This document shows, one piece after another, positions 6,086 through 7,712 of a stretch of DNA of 7,712 bases. The notes beneath the pieces were generated by a model. That model searched no databases, was not told the DNA's origin, and saw only the letters and a program-made list of their open reading frames with translations. Each line of letters opens with the position of its first letter. Within the stretch, counting starts at the first letter, position 1. The DNA is taken from contig CANQYH010000149.1 of the NCBI GenBank assembly GCA_947628025.1, positions 1 through 7,712 of the forward strand. Direction: 5' to 3'. Source of the DNA: an uncultured Lachnospiraceae bacterium. Lineage in GTDB: Bacteria > Bacillota > Clostridia > Lachnospirales > Lachnospiraceae. The position numbers and the translations under genes are program-made.

Positions 6086-7438
6086 TCAGGAATCTATGTA
6101 TTTCCCCCAAAATGCCGCGCCGGTCCCGTCGTAGCCCGACACGGCGGCGGTATGGCGGCTGTTTTCAAAGTCCCAGCACCGGTACCAGACGCCGCTGTCC
6201 GTCATGCGCTTCACGGTCTCCGCGTCCGTCTCCGCAGACTCTTTCATCTGATTCCGGTTCTCGCCGAAACGGACGATCTCCCACCGGCCGCCGGGCAGTT
6301 CCGGGAACCCTCGTCCCCCGGCTCCCAGCGTCACGGCGCTTCCCAGATCCTCTCCCGTGTACGGTTCCGGTCCCAGAACCGGCCATCCGTCCGCAAAAAA
6401 CATGGGCCGGATCATCATATAATGGATCCGGTAGCTGTCCCGGCGCTCTCTCGGATCGTATCTGCGGTGAATCGCCGCTCCGTCGCGGATGTGATGCACG
6501 AAAAACCAAGCGTTCCGCCGGGGATCGTAAAAAGGTACTCCGTGACCCGGCCCCCGCAGTCCGCCCCAGGACCAGTCCGCCCTCGCGCCGCCCGCATGGG
6601 GAGCCGACGCACGGAACCGGTAGCTGCCCGCGATCCGAACGCCCATGGAGTCTTCCACCAGATCCCTGCCATCCCGGTCCAGATACGGCCCGGTCACGCT
6701 GCGGCTGCGGCCCACGCGGATATCATAGCCGTCGCCCAGCCAGCCGTAGGACTGGAACAGGTAATAATACCCGCTCTCCGGCTCATAGGCCGCGGAAGCG
6801 CCCTCCGGCCCGTCGATCACCGGCCGGGGATGCTTTTTCGAGATACATTTCCCGAATGCCCTTATGTCGCCGCCCAGGGGCAGGCCCGTCGCGCCGTCCA
6901 GTTCTTTTATGAAAATACCGCCGAAGAACGAACCGTAGATCAAAAAGCAGCGGTCCTTTTCCCAGATGATATGAGGATCGATGGCGTTGGGACAGGTGTC
7001 GTCCGTGCCCCAGGTGTCCATCACCACGCCCCGGTTCTCAAAAGGCCCCAGGGGATGGGAGGCCGCCGCCAGCCAGATCCGGGATTCTGAGCTGCCGAAC
7101 GCCCGCGTCGCCGAATAGTACATCCGGTACTCGCCGTTCACATACTCCACATAGGGGGCCCAGAACGCGCGGGTCGGGGGATAGGCGCCGTTGTCCCGCC
7201 CCTGTTCAACCGCCCGTTCGGAAAGCGCGGTCCCCTCGTAGCGGAAATGCACCAGATCCGCGGAAGAACGCACCGGTATCCCGATCCGCCCCGTCAGACC
7301 GCACTCCGGCATATAGGTATCGGTGGCGTAGGAATAATACCTGCGCGTCACAGGATCCCACATCATCGACGGGTCGTGAGCGCCGATCGCCGCGTTGCTT
7401 TCCAGATCATAATCGTTCAGCCGCAGAATGCCGTCCAT
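6086..7438 (-). CDS. GH43 endo-arabinanase / arabinosidase, probably intracellular
   Basis: This is a glycoside hydrolase of family 43, likely cleaving alpha-1,5-linked arabino-oligosaccharides by inversion. The five-bladed propeller spans roughly residues 15-345. The three catalytic acidic residues can be placed: Asp22 in GAHDPSMMWD (general base), Asp154 in NAIDPHIIW (pKa modulator) and Glu212 in IDGPEGAS (general acid). GPGHG at 296-300 supplies the conserved His299 near the metal site of arabinanases. A C-terminal beta domain begins around IRPMFFADGWPVLGPEPY (343-360), as in two-domain Abn2-like arabinanases. The N-terminus lacks a hydrophobic segment, so I infer a cytosolic enzyme acting on imported oligosaccharides. 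The ATG at 7436-7438 follows AAAGGAAAA with good spacing, and a promoter lies just upstream. An exo-acting arabinofuranosidase or a xylosidase remains possible within this family. Confidence 0.85.
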   Translation of the reverse strand: MDGILRLNDYDLESNAAIGAHDPSMMWDPVTRRYYSYATDTYMPECGLTGRIGIPVRSSADLVHFRYEGTALSERAVEQGRDNGAYPPTRAFWAPYVEYVNGEYRMYYSATRAFGSSESRIWLAAASHPLGPFENRGVVMDTWGTDDTCPNAIDPHIIWEKDRCFLIYGSFFGGIFIKELDGATGLPLGGDIRAFGKCISKKHPRPVIDGPEGASAAYEPESGYYYLFQSYGWLGDGYDIRVGRSRSVTGPYLDRDGRDLVEDSMGVRIAGSYRFRASAPHAGGARADWSWGGLRGPGHGVPFYDPRRNAWFFVHHIRDGAAIHRRYDPRERRDSYRIHYMMIRPMFFADGWPVLGPEPYTGEDLGSAVTLGAGGRGFPELPGGRWEIVRFGENRNQMKESAETDAETVKRMTDSGVWYRCWDFENSRHTAAVSGYDGTGAAFWGKYIDS

Positions 7439-7465
7439 GGGATTTTCCTTTCTGTACTGGTAAAT

Positions 7466-7494
7466 AATATAACATATCGCCTGACGGATGTAAA
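7466..7494 (-). promoter_or_regulatory. Predicted promoter of the GH43-regulator-araA genes
   Basis: On the minus strand TTTACA (7489-7494, five of six) and TATATT (7466-7471, five of six) are separated by exactly 17 bp. A TG one base before the -10 makes it an extended -10. Transcription would start near 7459, about 20 nt before the GH43 start codon. The segment is AT-rich in an otherwise GC-rich window. It makes the GH43 at 6086-7438 the first gene of a transcript continuing through the regulator and probably araA, the kinase and araD. Confidence 0.75.
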
Positions 7495-7531
7495 GTCTCC
7501 GCCGGACAGGTATTTTCTCCTCTATCCCGCG

Positions 7532-7712
7532 TCAGAGCCGGAACACGGGGCGGCCGTCCTCATCCCAACAGATCCTCATCAGCATCGCATGGCGGTTGGG
7601 ATTATACAGCGGGTTGCCCTCGATCTCCCGCTCCGTCCTGGCGTGGTACACCATGACCGGGCTGCCGTCTTCATCGGTCGTAAAGGAATTGTGTCCGGGG
7701 CCGTAGATCCCT
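7532..7712 (-). CDS. GH43-family glycosidase, last 59 residues only
   Basis: The right edge cuts this gene, leaving 59 complete codons and a TGA at 7532-7534. The piece begins GIYGPGHNSF, where GPGHNSF is the conserved metal-site histidine loop of GH43 propellers. It then has VMVYHAR, a NPLYNPNRHAM stretch and a MRICWDEDGRPVF ending typical of short single-domain GH43 arabinofuranosidases and xylosidases. It is a different subtype from the GH43 downstream, which ends its propeller with GPGHG and carries an extra C-terminal domain. The next gene begins 93 nt further on, behind its own promoter. Its substrate cannot be read from this fragment. Confidence 0.8.
   Translation of the reverse strand, partial: GIYGPGHNSFTTDEDGSPVMVYHARTEREIEGNPLYNPNRHAMLMRICWDEDGRPVFRL

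Noticed and set aside
5609..7090. A 493-codon open frame on the plus strand opposite the GH43 and regulator genes
   Set aside because: Its translation is Arg/Pro/His-rich with no recognisable family. It lies antisense to two well-supported genes and is a by-product of high GC and codon bias.
7495..7531. A terminator between the two GH43 genes
   Set aside because: No stem longer than a few base pairs and no U-run could be found in this short gap.
1..7712. CRISPR array, tRNA, insertion sequence, phage or defence system
   Set aside because: No spaced direct repeats, cloverleaf, transposase or terminal inverted repeats were seen. Apart from the regulator and its possible sites, the content is ordinary arabinose metabolism.

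Overview
The window carries an L-arabinose utilisation locus in which every supported gene lies on the minus strand. The organism is probably a GC-rich member of the Bacillota, most likely a gut- or rumen-type Lachnospiraceae or a related Clostridia. This rests on strong AGGAGG-type ribosome binding sites, a Clostridia-style arabinose gene set with a non-E. coli-type ribulokinase, and intracellular GH43 enzymes beside a helix-turn-helix regulator. The assignment comes from sequence character alone and no database was searched.

The layout is given in transcription order, from high to low coordinates. (1) The last 59 codons of a GH43-type arabinofuranosidase or xylosidase enter from the right edge (7532-7712). 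(2) A promoter with a 17-bp spacer and extended -10 (7466-7494) drives a second GH43 enzyme of the endo-arabinanase type, with no signal peptide (6086-7438). (3) Eighteen bases later comes a 306-residue regulator with an ArsR-like winged helix fused to a long Trp-rich C-terminal domain (5147-6067). (4) AraA, L-arabinose isomerase (3593-5092). (5) An FGGY-family ribulokinase (1844-3433), after a 138-nt spacer rich in palindromes. (6) AraD, L-ribulose-5-phosphate 4-epimerase (1067-1765). (7) A 200-nt gap holds a near-consensus promoter whose -10 lies inside a 21-bp inverted repeat. It leads into the first 288 codons of a transketolase, which runs off the left edge and is easily missed because it has no stop codon in the window.

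Together the genes form one pathway. Arabino-oligosaccharides taken into the cell are trimmed by the GH43 enzymes. L-arabinose then passes through isomerase, kinase and epimerase to D-xylulose 5-phosphate, which transketolase feeds into the non-oxidative pentose phosphate pathway. No transporter is visible; it may lie upstream of the right edge.

Most of the window is well-understood metabolism. The least described parts are the fused regulator, the palindrome over the transketolase -10 with a possible related site ahead of araA, and the structured spacer before the kinase. I saw no tRNA, rRNA, CRISPR, insertion sequence or convincing rho-independent terminator. No stretch over 300 bases lacks a gene.
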